Shown: positions 1 through 7,608, counted from the first letter of the stretch. The stretch: 27,727 nt of DNA from DASWIG01 sp965371445 (GCA_965371445.1 CBDUYN010000137.1:1-27727); one strand, 5' to 3'. A program made the numbers and translations. The notes: a model not told the origin generated them from the sequence alone.

Positions 1-1
1 G

Positions 2-1663
2 GTAGCCATCCTCGACGAGGACGTCGAGCAGGGCGGACACGCCCGGCGGGTGATGGCCTCCTACGCGTCGTGGCTCGGGGACGGTCCGGAGCTCCAGGTG
101 CTGCGTCTGGTGGGGCTCTTCGACCGTCCGGCGGACGCGGACGCGGTGGCGGCGCTGAGGAAAACGCCCGTCGTACCGGGGCTGACGGAGGGGATCGGCG
201 CGGACGAGGAGACGCGGTGGCGCAAGGCGTTGACGCGTCTGCGCAAGGCGGGGCTCCTGGCGCCGGACGACGGCGGCGGGCTCGACGCGCATCCGCTGGT
301 GCGTGCGTTCTTCGGCGAGGCGCTGGAAGCGGAGCGTCCCGAGGCGTGGCGGGCGGGACATGAACGGCTCTACGAGCATTACCGTCAAGCGGCGCCGGAG
401 CTTCCGGACACCCTCGACGAGATGATGCCGCTCTACGTGGCCGTCGTCCACGGGTGCCGGGCGGGGCGTCCGCAGGAGACTTGCGACGAGGTCTATCATC
501 AGCGAATCCAGCGACGCAGCGAGCATTACAGTTGGCACAAGCTCGGAGCCTTCGGCGCCGAGCTCACCGCGCTGGCGGCCTTCTTCGATCGCCCCTGGGA
601 CCGTCCGTCCGCCGGGCTGACGGCGTCCGATCAGGCGTGGATCCTCAACGAGGCCGCCTTCGTCCTCCGCGCCCTGGGACGCCTGCCGGAGGCCGTCCAG
701 CCGATGCGGGCGGGGTTGGAAATGGGAAAAGCGCAGGAGGACTGGAAAGGGGCCGCCATCTCCGCCGGCAACCTCAGCGAGCTGACCCTGACCCTCGGCG
801 ATCTGACGCAAGCCGTGGCGTCCGCCGAGGAGAGCGTCGAGCTGGCGGACCGTAGCGGCGATGACGATTGGCAAGCTTTTGTAACAACTCGGACCACCCT
901 GGCCGACGCCCTGCACCAGGCCGGACGCTGGGAGGAGAGCGCGGCGTCCTTCCGCGAGGCCGAGGCGATGCAGGCGGAGAAGCAGCCGGAGTATCCGCGG
1001 CTCTACTCGCTGCAGGGCTATCGATACTGCGACCTGCTGCTGAGCCCACCCAGGGTTAAAACCCTGGGCTACCCTCTGCCGTCCCTCCGGGACTTAAGAT
1101 GGCAAGAAAGGCAAGAAGAACAGGGCGACCTCGACCTGGTGCCGGACGCGGACGCGTGCCGGGACGTCCTGGAGCGGGCGCGTTGGAATCTGAAGGAACT
1201 GGGAGACCAGTACTGGCTCCTCGACATCGCCCTCGACCACCTCAGCCTGGGACGCGCCCATCTCGGCCTGGCCCAGGCGTCCGGCGACGCCGCCTCGCCG
1301 GACGCCGACCCGGCCGCGAAGCACCTGGACCGGGCCGTGGACGTCCTCCGGCAGGCGGGCACGGAGCACCATGTGCCCCGCGGACTGCTGGCCCGTGCCG
1401 TCCTGCGTCGCTTCCGCGGCGATCTCGACGGCGCGTCCGCCGACGTCGACGAGGCCGGGGAGATCGCCGAGCGGGGGCACATGCGTCTTTTCGCGTGCGA
1501 CATCCACCTAGAACGGACACGTCTTGCTTTCGTCCGCGGGAACGCCGAAGAAGCGGGGGGACATCTGGCAGCGGCGCGGGAGATCGTCGAGGCGACGGGG
1601 TACCGTCGGCGGGACCGGGAGGCTGAGGCGTTGGAGAAGGTCATCCTGACCCCGACGCGATAA
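2..1663 (+). CDS. STAND NTPase-type regulator, C-terminal part with TPR-like repeats (5' partial)
   Basis: The frame is open to the left edge (Val-Ala-Ile-Leu-Asp-Glu from base 2), so the gene starts outside the window. The GTG at 50 is only the first in-frame start codon seen. The first ~60 residues (RVMASYASWLGDGPELQVL, then a LVGLFDRPAD motif) look like the winged-helix region that follows the NTPase core in STAND (NACHT/NB-ARC-like) proteins. The Walker motifs would lie upstream. The rest is Ala/Leu-rich helical hairpins with TPR spacing, e.g. AWILNEAAFVLRALGRLPEA and ISAGNLSELTLTLGDLTQAV. STAND proteins are ATP-driven sensor switches, many of them in defence or signalling; here the TPRs would sense the ligand. 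One stretch (about 1041-1130) does not read like TPR sequence and coincides with a REP-like double hairpin. Fold class is fairly sure; the specific role is unknown. Confidence 0.7.
   Translation, partial: VAILDEDVEQGGHARRVMASYASWLGDGPELQVLRLVGLFDRPADADAVAALRKTPVVPGLTEGIGADEETRWRKALTRLRKAGLLAPDDGGGLDAHPLVRAFFGEALEAERPEAWRAGHERLYEHYRQAAPELPDTLDEMMPLYVAVVHGCRAGRPQETCDEVYHQRIQRRSEHYSWHKLGAFGAELTALAAFFDRPWDRPSAGLTASDQAWILNEAAFVLRALGRLPEAVQPMRAGLEMGKAQEDWKGAAISAGNLSELTLTLGDLTQAVASAEESVELADRSGDDDWQAFVTTRTTLADALHQAGRWEESAASFREAEAMQAEKQPEYPRLYSLQGYRYCDLLLSPPRVKTLGYPLPSLRDLRWQERQEEQGDLDLVPDADACRDVLERARWNLKELGDQYWLLDIALDHLSLGRAHLGLAQASGDAASPDADPAAKHLDRAVDVLRQAGTEHHVPRGLLARAVLRRFRGDLDGASADVDEAGEIAERGHMRLFACDIHLERTRLAFVRGNAEEAGGHLAAAREIVEATGYRRRDREAEALEKVILTPTR
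1049..1093. repeat. REP-like double hairpin inside the STAND/TPR reading frame
   Basis: Two palindromes follow each other. The first is CCCAGGGTT-AA-AACCCTGGG (9-bp stem, 1049-1068); the second is GTCCC-TCC-GGGAC (5-bp stem, 1081-1093). Paired short GC hairpins of this form are typical of REP elements mobilised by RAYT-type transposases. The element is read through in frame (residues RVKTLGYPLPSLRDLR), and the neighbouring codons up to about 1130 also look unlike the TPR flanks. No RAYT gene is in the window. Confidence 0.6.
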
Positions 1664-1689
1664 TCCCTATATGGCCTCCAAGGACCCCT

Positions 1690-2232
1690 CACACCGAGAC
1701 CCGGTTGGACCGGCACGGGACCGGCAGGACCGGCACGGTACCACCCACTTCGGCACCGACTCCGCTGCCGTCGCGCGTCGCCTCTCCCGGCCGGCCTGGC
1801 GTCGACCTCGCTTGGCCGCTCGGCGTCGCCGCCGAGGGCGGCGTCGACGACCTTGTCGGCGACGTCTACCTTCTGCTCGGTGCGCCCGGGATTGCGGGTC
1901 GAAGGACGCACCCGATCGGCGAGGCCATCGTAACCGGCGAGACGGCAGAGGTCCTCGAACATCCGCGCCGTGCGTAGGAAGATCCGGTCGTACTCGGCGA
2001 CCGCCTCGCCTCTCTTCTCTAACATGGCGTCGATGCGGCGCCGGACCTTGGCGAGCTGATCCAGGGTCCTGCGCAGCGCGCGGACCTCCGGCTTGAGCTC
2101 CTCGCGGTGGACCCCCGGATCCTGCGGGGAGCGGAAGAGTGGCCTGCCCAGCATCCGGCCCAGGCCCTCGTCGCCGAGCTTGTCCTCAATGAGCTCGGCC
2201 TTGCACAGGAACGCCGTCGGCTCCTGGGAAGG
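1690..2232 (-). pseudogene. Fragment A of a dismembered unrecognised gene family (middle and C-terminal part)
   Basis: On the minus strand a coding-like stretch runs from about 2232 (FLCKAELIEDKLGDEGLGRM) through HREELKPEVRALRRTLDQLA and RRIDAMLEKRGEAVAEYDRI to RLAGYDGLADRVRPSTRNPG near 1880. It is helical and charged. The frame has no credible start, and it runs on without a stop into the antisense of the preceding gene, so it is a relic or a much altered gene. Parts of the same sequence recur at 5145-5243 (97 of 99 bases identical) and 10536-10728 (about 80% identical by eye). I do not recognise a named family. The downstream part near 1690-1840 is Arg/Pro/Gly-rich low complexity and may not be coding. 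Confidence 0.55.
2012..2110. repeat. Dispersed repeat, copy A (99-bp block; wider similarity to 2220)
   Basis: This 99-bp block matches 5145-5243 at 97 of 99 positions counted by eye; the differences are in a TTGG/TTTG and a CTTGAG/CCTGAG context. A wider stretch, 2042-2220, matches 10536-10728 at about 80%. On the minus strand the block encodes the part from HREELKPEVR to RRRIDAMLEK of fragment A. Confidence 0.85.
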
Positions 2233-2317
2233 CGTGGAACGGACCTTCCCACGCGTCCCGGGACCTGCGGCACGGCCGGGATGGATGGCCATGCCTCGGG
2301 CGTCCGTTATGGCTCTG

Positions 2318-2488
2318 CCGGGCGGCGAACCGCTTGCCTTTGGGCCAACGCGGAGCGTCGCCCCGGGGGGGGCTGGTCGCCCCCCGCAAGGGCAAGCCAA
2401 ACTGCGTGGCACGTTCTCGGTGAGCATCCACCTTCAAACCACGAGCCAAAGTTCTCGTCTGCTGACCCCGGGCGGCGAACCGCTTGCC
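2318..2488. repeat. Direct repeat pair and GC hairpins in non-coding stretch
   Basis: A perfect 21-bp direct repeat lies at 2318-2338 and 2468-2488, exactly 150 bp apart. Each copy contains GCGG-CGAA-CCGC, which folds as GCGG-TTCG-CCGC on the minus strand. Between them, GGGGGGC-TGGTC-GCCCCCC (2367-2385) forms a second hairpin. I see no convincing gene in 2233-2578. The layout resembles REP/BIME-like palindromic repeats, but no transposase is nearby. Confidence 0.55.
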
Positions 2489-2578
2489 ACCCCGAGGGCG
2501 GCGTCATGGACGCTTACCTCGAGAGGGCCGAGCTCCAGGACTGAGGCCTGACACGGCTGATGAGAGTCGTGGCGCGGT

Positions 2579-2779
2579 TCATGCCACTTGGAACTGGATC
2601 TGCTTGAGGTTGGCCAGCGGGACTCTCTCCTTGACCCGGAGGATCTCGATGCCTACGACCTGCTCGTTCCCGTTGAAGTCAAGTACGATTCCGGGTTGAA
2701 CTTCTTCGGACTCGATGATCTCCGAGTCGTCGAGGCGGAAGTAGACTGCGTCGGCCTCTTCGTCGAAATGAACTCTCAT
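2579..2779 (-). CDS. DUF2283 domain protein (putative antitoxin-like partner)
   Basis: This complete 66-residue protein matches the whole DUF2283 pattern: MRVHFDEEADAVYFRLDD at the start, then ESEEVQPGIVLDFNGNEQVV and GIEILRVKERVP. The start is supported by AAGGAG seven bases before the ATG. DUF2283 genes are commonly paired with an upstream DUF4258 gene in arrangements that look like toxin-antitoxin modules. Here the ATG overlaps the stop of a DUF4258-like tail (ATGA, 2776-2779), so translational coupling was once present but the partner is now truncated. The biochemical function of DUF2283 is not established. The family call is secure; the antitoxin role is inference from the usual context. 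Confidence 0.85.
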   Translation of the reverse strand: MRVHFDEEADAVYFRLDDSEIIESEEVQPGIVLDFNGNEQVVGIEILRVKERVPLANLKQIQFQVA

Positions 2780-2874
2780 AGGCGTCTCCTTGCGCGGCGG
2801 TCAAAGAAAGCGGTGATGACCCGCCACGGCTTTGAAGTTGGATCATACACAGAGTTACGGAGGTGGGGGGCACT
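2776..2874 (-). pseudogene. C-terminal remnant of a DUF4258-like protein
   Basis: Directly upstream of, and overlapping, the DUF2283 gene, the minus strand reads VYDPTSKPWRVITAFFDRRA and stops at TGA 2776-2778. This resembles the usual C-terminus of DUF4258 proteins (a 'vvYd...W.VITaf.dR' ending). An in-frame TGA at 2875-2877 ends the frame on the upstream side, so only about 32 codons survive and the rest of the gene is gone. The identification rests on a short segment plus the expected neighbour. Confidence 0.45.
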
Positions 2875-2940
2875 TCAAGAGGGGTCGAGCTCGTCGACCT
2901 CCGTCCAGGTCATCTCGGAGAGGCGGAAGGACTTTGGCAT
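2875..2940 (-). pseudogene. Creatininase-like N-terminal remnant (21 codons)
   Basis: The minus strand from ATG 2940 reads MPKSFRLSEMTWTEVDELDP followed by Ser and TGA. It resembles the start of creatininase-family amidohydrolases (a '..l.eMTWpEv.eLd' opening), but the metal-binding core that should follow is absent. The next in-frame codons are the DUF4258-like tail. It is probably a deletion junction between two genes. The call is tentative because only about 20 residues can be judged. Confidence 0.3.
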
Positions 2941-2958
2941 TGCTTCTTGGTTCTCGTC

Positions 2959-3705
2959 TCAAAGGCTGAGCTGCTGGCCGATCCGGGTCCAGACGACGGG
3001 ATAGGTCCGGCGTACCTCGCCGAACGGGGCCTCCTCCCGGCCGTCCTTGAGGAAGTACCAGATCGAGAGGCCGTGGTCGTCGGTGTCGCCGATCTCTTCC
3101 AGAAGCTGGACGACGTCGGGCTCTGAGGGATCCGACGGCGGCTTCTGTGCCCCGAGAAACTCCCGGACGGATCGCGCCAGCCTTCGACGTGTCCGCCGTC
3201 GACCCTCGGTGACGGCCTCGAGGCGGAGCGTCGAGAGGACCTCCAGGGTCGAAACGCCTTTGGCGAGCTCTCCGGTCTGGTCCCAGCGCGCGGTCAGCTC
3301 GCCGGTTTCGGCGCTGTAGACGAGGAAATCCCACGGATCGACGACCGTGGGGTCGATGAGAAGGGGTTGGCCAGCTCTGTCGAGGGGGAAACGGTCTCCC
3401 TTGTAGCCGTTGCAACGTGAACAGGCCCAGAGGAAATTGGTCCACTGGAACACCTTCTCCGGGTAGGGTGTTTGTGGCCAGAAGTGATCGACGGCGCCTC
3501 CCAGGGAGTCCTGACAATACATGCAACGCTCGCGACGGCCGGCCATGGCGCGTAGGACACCGAGAATCTTCTCTATGTCCTTCGTCTGTCTCTGCTTCTG
3601 CCACAAGACGACCGGGAGGTCTTCGCCGCCGTCAAGGCGATCCTGCATGCGGCGCAGGTAGTCGAGGAGCTCCTCGTCGAGATCGTGACGGTGAAGAGCT
3701 CTCAT
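2959..3705 (-). CDS. ptuB: HNH endonuclease, PtuB-like (Septu defence)
   Basis: This 248-residue protein has a clear HNH nuclease core: C61-x2-C64, Asp73-His74 (GGAVDHFWPQ), Asn90 in a QWTNFLWAC motif, C95-x2-C98-Asn99 and Lys102. The CxxC pairs would hold a structural zinc, and His74 with Asn90/Asn99 would form the beta-beta-alpha-metal active site. Size, the 'yPekvFqWtN..waCsrCN' block and the ATPase gene 8 bases upstream match the HNH subunit of Septu systems (TIGR02646-type, also seen with retrons). In Septu the ATPase is thought to control a nuclease that acts on infection. The shared strand and tight spacing indicate an operon. The catalytic residues appear intact. No reverse transcriptase is nearby, so a retron is unlikely. 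The last ~100 residues are not recognisable. Confidence 0.75.
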   Translation of the reverse strand: MRALHRHDLDEELLDYLRRMQDRLDGGEDLPVVLWQKQRQTKDIEKILGVLRAMAGRRERCMYCQDSLGGAVDHFWPQTPYPEKVFQWTNFLWACSRCNGYKGDRFPLDRAGQPLLIDPTVVDPWDFLVYSAETGELTARWDQTGELAKGVSTLEVLSTLRLEAVTEGRRRTRRRLARSVREFLGAQKPPSDPSEPDVVQLLEEIGDTDDHGLSIWYFLKDGREEAPFGEVRRTYPVVWTRIGQQLSL

Positions 3706-3713
3706 TGGAGGCG

Positions 3714-5006
3714 TCAGTCCGCATCCTCGGAGCCGATCCAGAGCTCCTTGAAGAGCCTGCGCTGTTTCTCTTCTTCAGCTGTCAGACCCGGGCCGTTCTT
3801 TTTGGCCTGCAACCGGGCGTAGCGCTGACGCTTGAGCAGAGCCTCCTGGGAGCGTGTATGCTCCAGTCCGAAGGCGCGGCTGAGGAGAATTTCGTCGGGT
3901 TTGGACCTCTTGATTTTCCAAAAGTCTTTTCGGCTGAGCTGGTAGGGGACGTTTTTGTCACCGGGCGGAGTCAAGCAGAAGATCCCACCCTCGTCGGCGG
4001 CCTGGCAGATCAGGGCGCTATGCGACGTGACGATGAACTGAATGGCCGGAAAGCGCGTCTTCAGCCAATCGCCGATCCTCCGTTGCCATTCCGGGTGGAG
4101 ATGCACGTCGATCTCGTCGATCAGGACGACGCCTTCGTGGGGGACGACGAGCTGATCGCCTTCGCGCCGGGTCAATGGCTCGTCGGGGTATGTCTTGTCA
4201 AGGTGCCGTAGGATGTCGATCATGAGCGCCAGGGCGGCACGGTAGCCTTCGCTCATCTCCGCCAGCGGCAGGACGGTGCCGTCGGCGTCGCGCAGCCAGA
4301 GACCGTCCGAGTCGATCTTCTCCACCCGTACCTTGTTGCGGAGAAAGTCGTCGTTGAGCAGATCGATGGTCTGATCGAGGACGTGGGTTGCCCTTGGCTT
4401 TTCCTCAAGCTTGCGGTAGTTCAGGTCTTTCAGCCAGAGCTCACCCTCGAGGAGGGTCGCGTCCTCCTTGAACATGGTGGCGAATCGGGCTACCCGGCTC
4501 GGGCCGGACATGAGGCGTTGGGCCTCCGGTGAGGCGCCGTAGAGGCGGCGGAACGGTCCATAGCCCACCGCAAACCATCCAGCCGCGTTTTCTGCCCACG
4601 GCCCGTTCAGAGGTCCCTTCTTGCCTTTGCGCCAACGGTTGACGACCTTCATCGAAACCTCTGATCCGCCGTTGGTCTGGAGATCTAGCTCCGACCAGAT
4701 CGGCCTACCTGGACGGGGACCTGGGGCTCCGACGAAGATGTCCATCTCGTCGGCGTCAAGCTGGACGGCGATCTCAGCCTGTTCGGCCTCGTCACGGATC
4801 CAGCCATTTAACGCCGGCTGCAGAGCACGTCCGATTTCCGGCCCCACCAGCGCCAAGGCGACAGCTTTGAGGAGCGCGGTCTTGCCCGAACCGTTCTCTC
4901 CGGTGAGCACCGTCCAACCGGCGTAGGTCCCGTCCGGGCGCTTCAGGTCGAAATCGAGCTCACGGAATCCCTTGAGATCCTTCAAGACGATGCGTTGGAT
5001 GTACAC
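3714..5006 (-). CDS. ptuA: AAA/ABC-type ATPase, PtuA-like (Septu defence)
   Basis: This 430-residue protein has an SMC/ABC-type ATPase fold: Walker A GENGSGKT at 36-43, signature-like MSEGYR at 251-256, Walker B VVLIDEID at 293-300 with the catalytic Glu298, the VHLHPEWQ D-loop region, and switch His329 in TSHS. The N-terminus (MYIQRIVLKDLKGFRELDFD) is typical of RecF/overcoming-lysogenisation-like ATPases. The GTG start at 5006 has AAGGAGA seven bases upstream. The gene is followed after 8 bases by the HNH nuclease gene, the PtuA-PtuB arrangement of Septu. A large inverted repeat (5050-5091) lies just upstream in the leader. All catalytic motifs look functional. Alternatives are another ATPase-nuclease defence pair of the same superfamily; the enzymatic classes are secure and the Septu label is likely. 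Confidence 0.75.
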   Translation of the reverse strand: MYIQRIVLKDLKGFRELDFDLKRPDGTYAGWTVLTGENGSGKTALLKAVALALVGPEIGRALQPALNGWIRDEAEQAEIAVQLDADEMDIFVGAPGPRPGRPIWSELDLQTNGGSEVSMKVVNRWRKGKKGPLNGPWAENAAGWFAVGYGPFRRLYGASPEAQRLMSGPSRVARFATMFKEDATLLEGELWLKDLNYRKLEEKPRATHVLDQTIDLLNDDFLRNKVRVEKIDSDGLWLRDADGTVLPLAEMSEGYRAALALMIDILRHLDKTYPDEPLTRREGDQLVVPHEGVVLIDEIDVHLHPEWQRRIGDWLKTRFPAIQFIVTSHSALICQAADEGGIFCLTPPGDKNVPYQLSRKDFWKIKRSKPDEILLSRAFGLEHTRSQEALLKRQRYARLQAKKNGPGLTAEEEKQRRLFKELWIGSEDAD

Positions 5007-5049
5007 GGTAATCTCTCCTTGGCTGATGCCAGGAGGATACCAGAGGCCG

Positions 5050-5091
5050 GGCGGTCATGCACGGAGCTCAGCGGACTCCGCCATGACCGCC
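5050..5091. repeat. Long inverted repeat upstream of the ATPase gene
   Basis: GGCGGTCATG (5050-5059) pairs perfectly with CATGACCGCC (5082-5091), and an inner CGGAG/CTCCG pair (5062-5066 with 5076-5080) extends the hairpin. It lies 44-85 bases upstream of the ATPase GTG. There is no T run, so it is not a classical terminator. It could be an operator, an attenuator, or a structured leader of the defence operon. Confidence 0.6.
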
Positions 5092-5576
5092 GGATACGCG
5101 GAGATCAGTACGCGGCGAGATAGCGATCCTGCTCCCGTACTCGGCTCTTCTCTAACATGGCGTCGATGCGGCGCCGGACCTTTGCGAGCTGATCCAGGGT
5201 CCTGCGCAGCGCGCGGACCTCCGGCCTGAGCTCCTCGCGGTGGGACCACGAGGTCGGGCGCGACGTAGGCACCACGAACCATCCGGCGCAGGCCGACGAT
5301 CAGCCGTCCGAGACGACGCTTCGTCTTGTCGCGGTCGCGGCGCAGGGCCGCCTCCTCGGAGCGCAGGTCGTGGAGCTTCCGGTCGCGGGCGACGGCCAGG
5401 TTGACCGCCGCCTTGAGCTTGCGGCCGAAGGTCTTGAAAGCCCCCAAGACGGTGGCCGTGTCCGCCGCCTCACCGCGGCCCACGACGGCAGCGACCACGT
5501 CGGGGCCCTGCTCGACGATGGCCGCGAGCAGGAAGAGGCTGGACCTCAGTCGGTCGGTGTGCTTCCCCCTGCTCAA
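5055..5576 (-). pseudogene. Fragment B of the dismembered family (N-terminal part with internal deletion)
   Basis: From about 5576 (TTG, residues SRGKHTDRLRSSLFLLAAIV) the minus strand encodes a helical, coding-like N-terminal domain through KLKAAVNLAVARDRKLHDLR to VRGAYVAPDLVVP. At 5244 it abruptly joins the 99-bp repeat in a different frame. In that second frame the text is HREELRPEVRALRRTLDQLA, RRRIDAMLEK, then a novel tail ending at TGA 5105. The ORF itself continues out of frame to 5055. It therefore looks like a family member with its middle deleted. Its 5' end also marks the point where the ParE-like toxin is cut. The product is unlikely to be functional, and the family function is unknown. 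Confidence 0.55.
5145..5243. repeat. Dispersed repeat, copy B
   Basis: This is the same 99-bp block as 2012-2110, with two differences. Its boundaries are sharp: sequence on both sides is unrelated to copy A. Such high identity over a defined length suggests recent duplication or gene conversion. Confidence 0.85.
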
Positions 5577-5650
5577 CCTGGACGGTCGAGCTTCCCGATG
5601 ATGGAGCGCAAATCGTCCAGGGCGAGATCGGTCCAGAGAACCCTGGTCAT
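5573..5650 (-). pseudogene. Truncated ParE/RelE-like toxin (25 codons)
   Basis: One base after the antitoxin stop (TAG-C-ATG) the minus strand starts a new frame: MTRVLWTDLALDDLRSIIGK, then LDRPG and TGA. The opening matches the N-terminal helix of ParE/RelE-type toxins ('..v.Wt..A..DL..I..yi'), which usually have about 90-100 residues. The frame ends where fragment B of the repeated family begins, so the toxin was truncated by a recombination junction and is almost certainly inactive. Confidence 0.6.
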
Positions 5651-5651
5651 G

Positions 5652-5930
5652 CTACTCGCCGAACGAGTCGAGAATCTCCATGGCCTCTTCGTTCGAGTGC
5701 AGCTTGCCGGCGTGGGCTGAACGGGAGCCGGCTTCCACCGCCTCGACGAAAGCGGCCCGGTCAGCGAGCCGTTCGTAGTCCTCGACGTCCAGCAGCACCG
5801 CCACTCCCCGTCCTCTCCGGGTCAACAGCACTGGACGGTGGTTGCGGCGAGCCTGGTCGACGATCTCCGCCGCGCGCTGCTTGAGGTCCGAGATGGGGCG
5901 GACGTCTTCGGTGAATCGGACAGCTTGCAT
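5652..5930 (-). CDS. Phd/YefM-family antitoxin
   Basis: This 92-residue protein starts MQAVRFTEDVRPISDLKQRA; the frame is open further upstream, but GGAGG five bases before ATG 5930 decides this start. The core SDLKQRAAEIVDQARRNHRP, then VLLTRRGRGVAVLLDVEDYE, is the standard Phd/YefM DNA-binding antitoxin fold ('..lr...a.ei..... .pv.iTr.Gk..aVl...dye.l'). The C-terminal half would neutralise a ParE/RelE-type toxin and autorepress the operon. The cognate toxin starts one base downstream but is truncated after 25 codons, leaving an orphan antitoxin that could still repress its promoter or counter a related toxin elsewhere. Confidence 0.85.
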   Translation of the reverse strand: MQAVRFTEDVRPISDLKQRAAEIVDQARRNHRPVLLTRRGRGVAVLLDVEDYERLADRAAFVEAVEAGSRSAHAGKLHSNEEAMEILDSFGE

Positions 5931-6003
5931 GGATCCTCCAACGGGTCGATCAACGAGTCCCCAACAGTACCACGAAATCTCAGTCGCGCGTCGGATCCGA
6001 ATC

Positions 6004-7608
6004 TCAGCGATTCTCGGCCACGGGCGCTCCCCAGATATAGACGCTCGACGCCCAAAGGTAGACCGCCCGCAGCACCCACCCCACGCGGACGCTGGCATAG
6101 TACAGCGCCGGCAAGGCCAACAGAATGAGCACCGTGCTCGACAGCAGCCCGCCGATCGAGGTCAGCGCCAGGTTGTGCCAGACGTCCTGGTTCGCGGTGT
6201 CGAGCCACCGCAGGGTGAAGGGCAGCTCCCACCCGACGCCTGGGATCGGGTAAGGAATCCTCTCGATCCGGACCAGGAGGGGCAGGAGACCGACGATCGT
6301 CGTGCCGCTGGTCAGCAGGATCGAACGCAGGCGCACCAAGGTGCCGTGGCCCACGGCGCGGCGTAGGAGGGCGACCCTCTCCTTCTTGGGCAGGAAGAAC
6401 AGGTCCATGCCGCCGAGCGTCCGCCGCGAGCCGGGGAACAGGGCGGCCTGGCGCTCGGGATCGCCGCCCAGCTTGGCCTTCAGGATCAGCGCCACCTCGG
6501 TGCGAAATCGACTGACCAGGAGGATCGCGTTGTTGACGACCACCCCAAAGAGCAGCACCAGACCGATCTGCGCCGACGAATCAAATTCGGTGCCGGTCTT
6601 CCAGAAGATGACAAAAACCCCGAGGAGGGCCATCGGCAGCGAGGTCAATACGAGAAAGGGCAGGGCGAAACTCTCAAACAGCGCCATCAACACCATGAGG
6701 ATAAAGATCGCGGCGAGGACGATGGTCAGCCGCAGGTCGGTCTCTTCCTCTTCGGTGAGGAACTGCTGCTGGGATTCCTCCGCCGCGTAGCCGTAGGGCA
6801 AGTCCATCGTGTCGATGACGCTGTCGAGGTAGGAGAGTCGCATGTGGTTGGTGCCGACGTACTCCCAGTTCACCAGCATCGTGTAGCGCTGGTTCTCACG
6901 CACGATCGCGTCGGAGAGCGGGACGGTCTCGATCGTCACCAGGTCGGCGAGCTGGACCGACGCACCTTGGTCGTTCTTGATGACCTGGCTGGTGAGCGAG
7001 GAGATCTCGAAGTCGTCGGCGCCCGCGAATTGGAGCTGAACGCGCTCCTGCTCGCCGTCCACGAGCATCGACCAGGGGGTGTCGAGGCCAAGGAGGCGGC
7101 GCACCGTCGTCACCACCTCGAGGACGGTGAGCCGATGGTCGGCCAGCACGTCCCGGCGCAGGGAGATCAGCGTCTCCTCGTTGGTGGAGCGTCCGAAACG
7201 CTCCGATCCGGTGATGCGCGGATTGCGCACCCGGCGGTTGCGCTCCACCTTGCTCCGCGTCTGCTCGGCGATCTCGGTGAGTCGCTTGGAGTTGTAGCCG
7301 CTGATTTTGACCAGCGAGTTGAGGGCGGATCCCATGAGGTTGCCCTTCATGTACGGCGAATCGTCGAAGCCCGAGATGAAGATCGCCGTGCCCCCTGTCG
7401 CGTCCGCCAGCTCCACGAGGAGAGCGCGGTAGAGAAGGGGGATCCCGGTCGTGCGAAGGTAGTCGTCGAACTCCACCTCCATGTAGGCCTGGTTGCCGAA
7501 GACGGTGGCGCGCATCTGAGCGCCGTCGTGGAGCGGAAGTAGGAGTTCTTCGAAGCGCAGCATCGTCTCGGAGGCCACACGGACGTCGGTCCCCTCGGCC
7601 ATGCGCAT
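6004..7608 (-). pseudogene. RND efflux permease 1, C-terminal half (after a frameshift)
   Basis: This 534-residue frame continues the permease encoded upstream. It opens with the second periplasmic porter region (MRMAEGTDVRVASETMLRFE). It then has the last transmembrane block: RLTIVLAAIFILMVLMALFE, LTSLPMALLGVFVIFWKTG, GLVLLFGVVVNNAILLVSRF and LSSTVLILLALPALYYASVR. These correspond to TM8-TM12 of AcrB/CusA-type pumps. It lacks its own N-terminal half, so it is not an independent gene. A single-base indel near 7610-7632 would join it to the frame beginning at 9401, giving about 1,130 residues, the normal RND size. The indel may be real decay or a sequencing error. RND permeases export drugs, metals or lipophiles across the envelope using the proton gradient. 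Confidence 0.8.

Noticed and set aside
1069..1689. Minus-strand frame continuing from fragment A through the antisense of the STAND/TPR gene
   Set aside because: The Arg/Ser-rich text is the shadow of the plus-strand TPR gene; only the part upstream of about 1690 can be coding.
2959..5006. Retron of the ATPase-HNH type
   Set aside because: No reverse transcriptase motif (YxDD) or msr/msd-like region is visible near the pair; Septu fits better.
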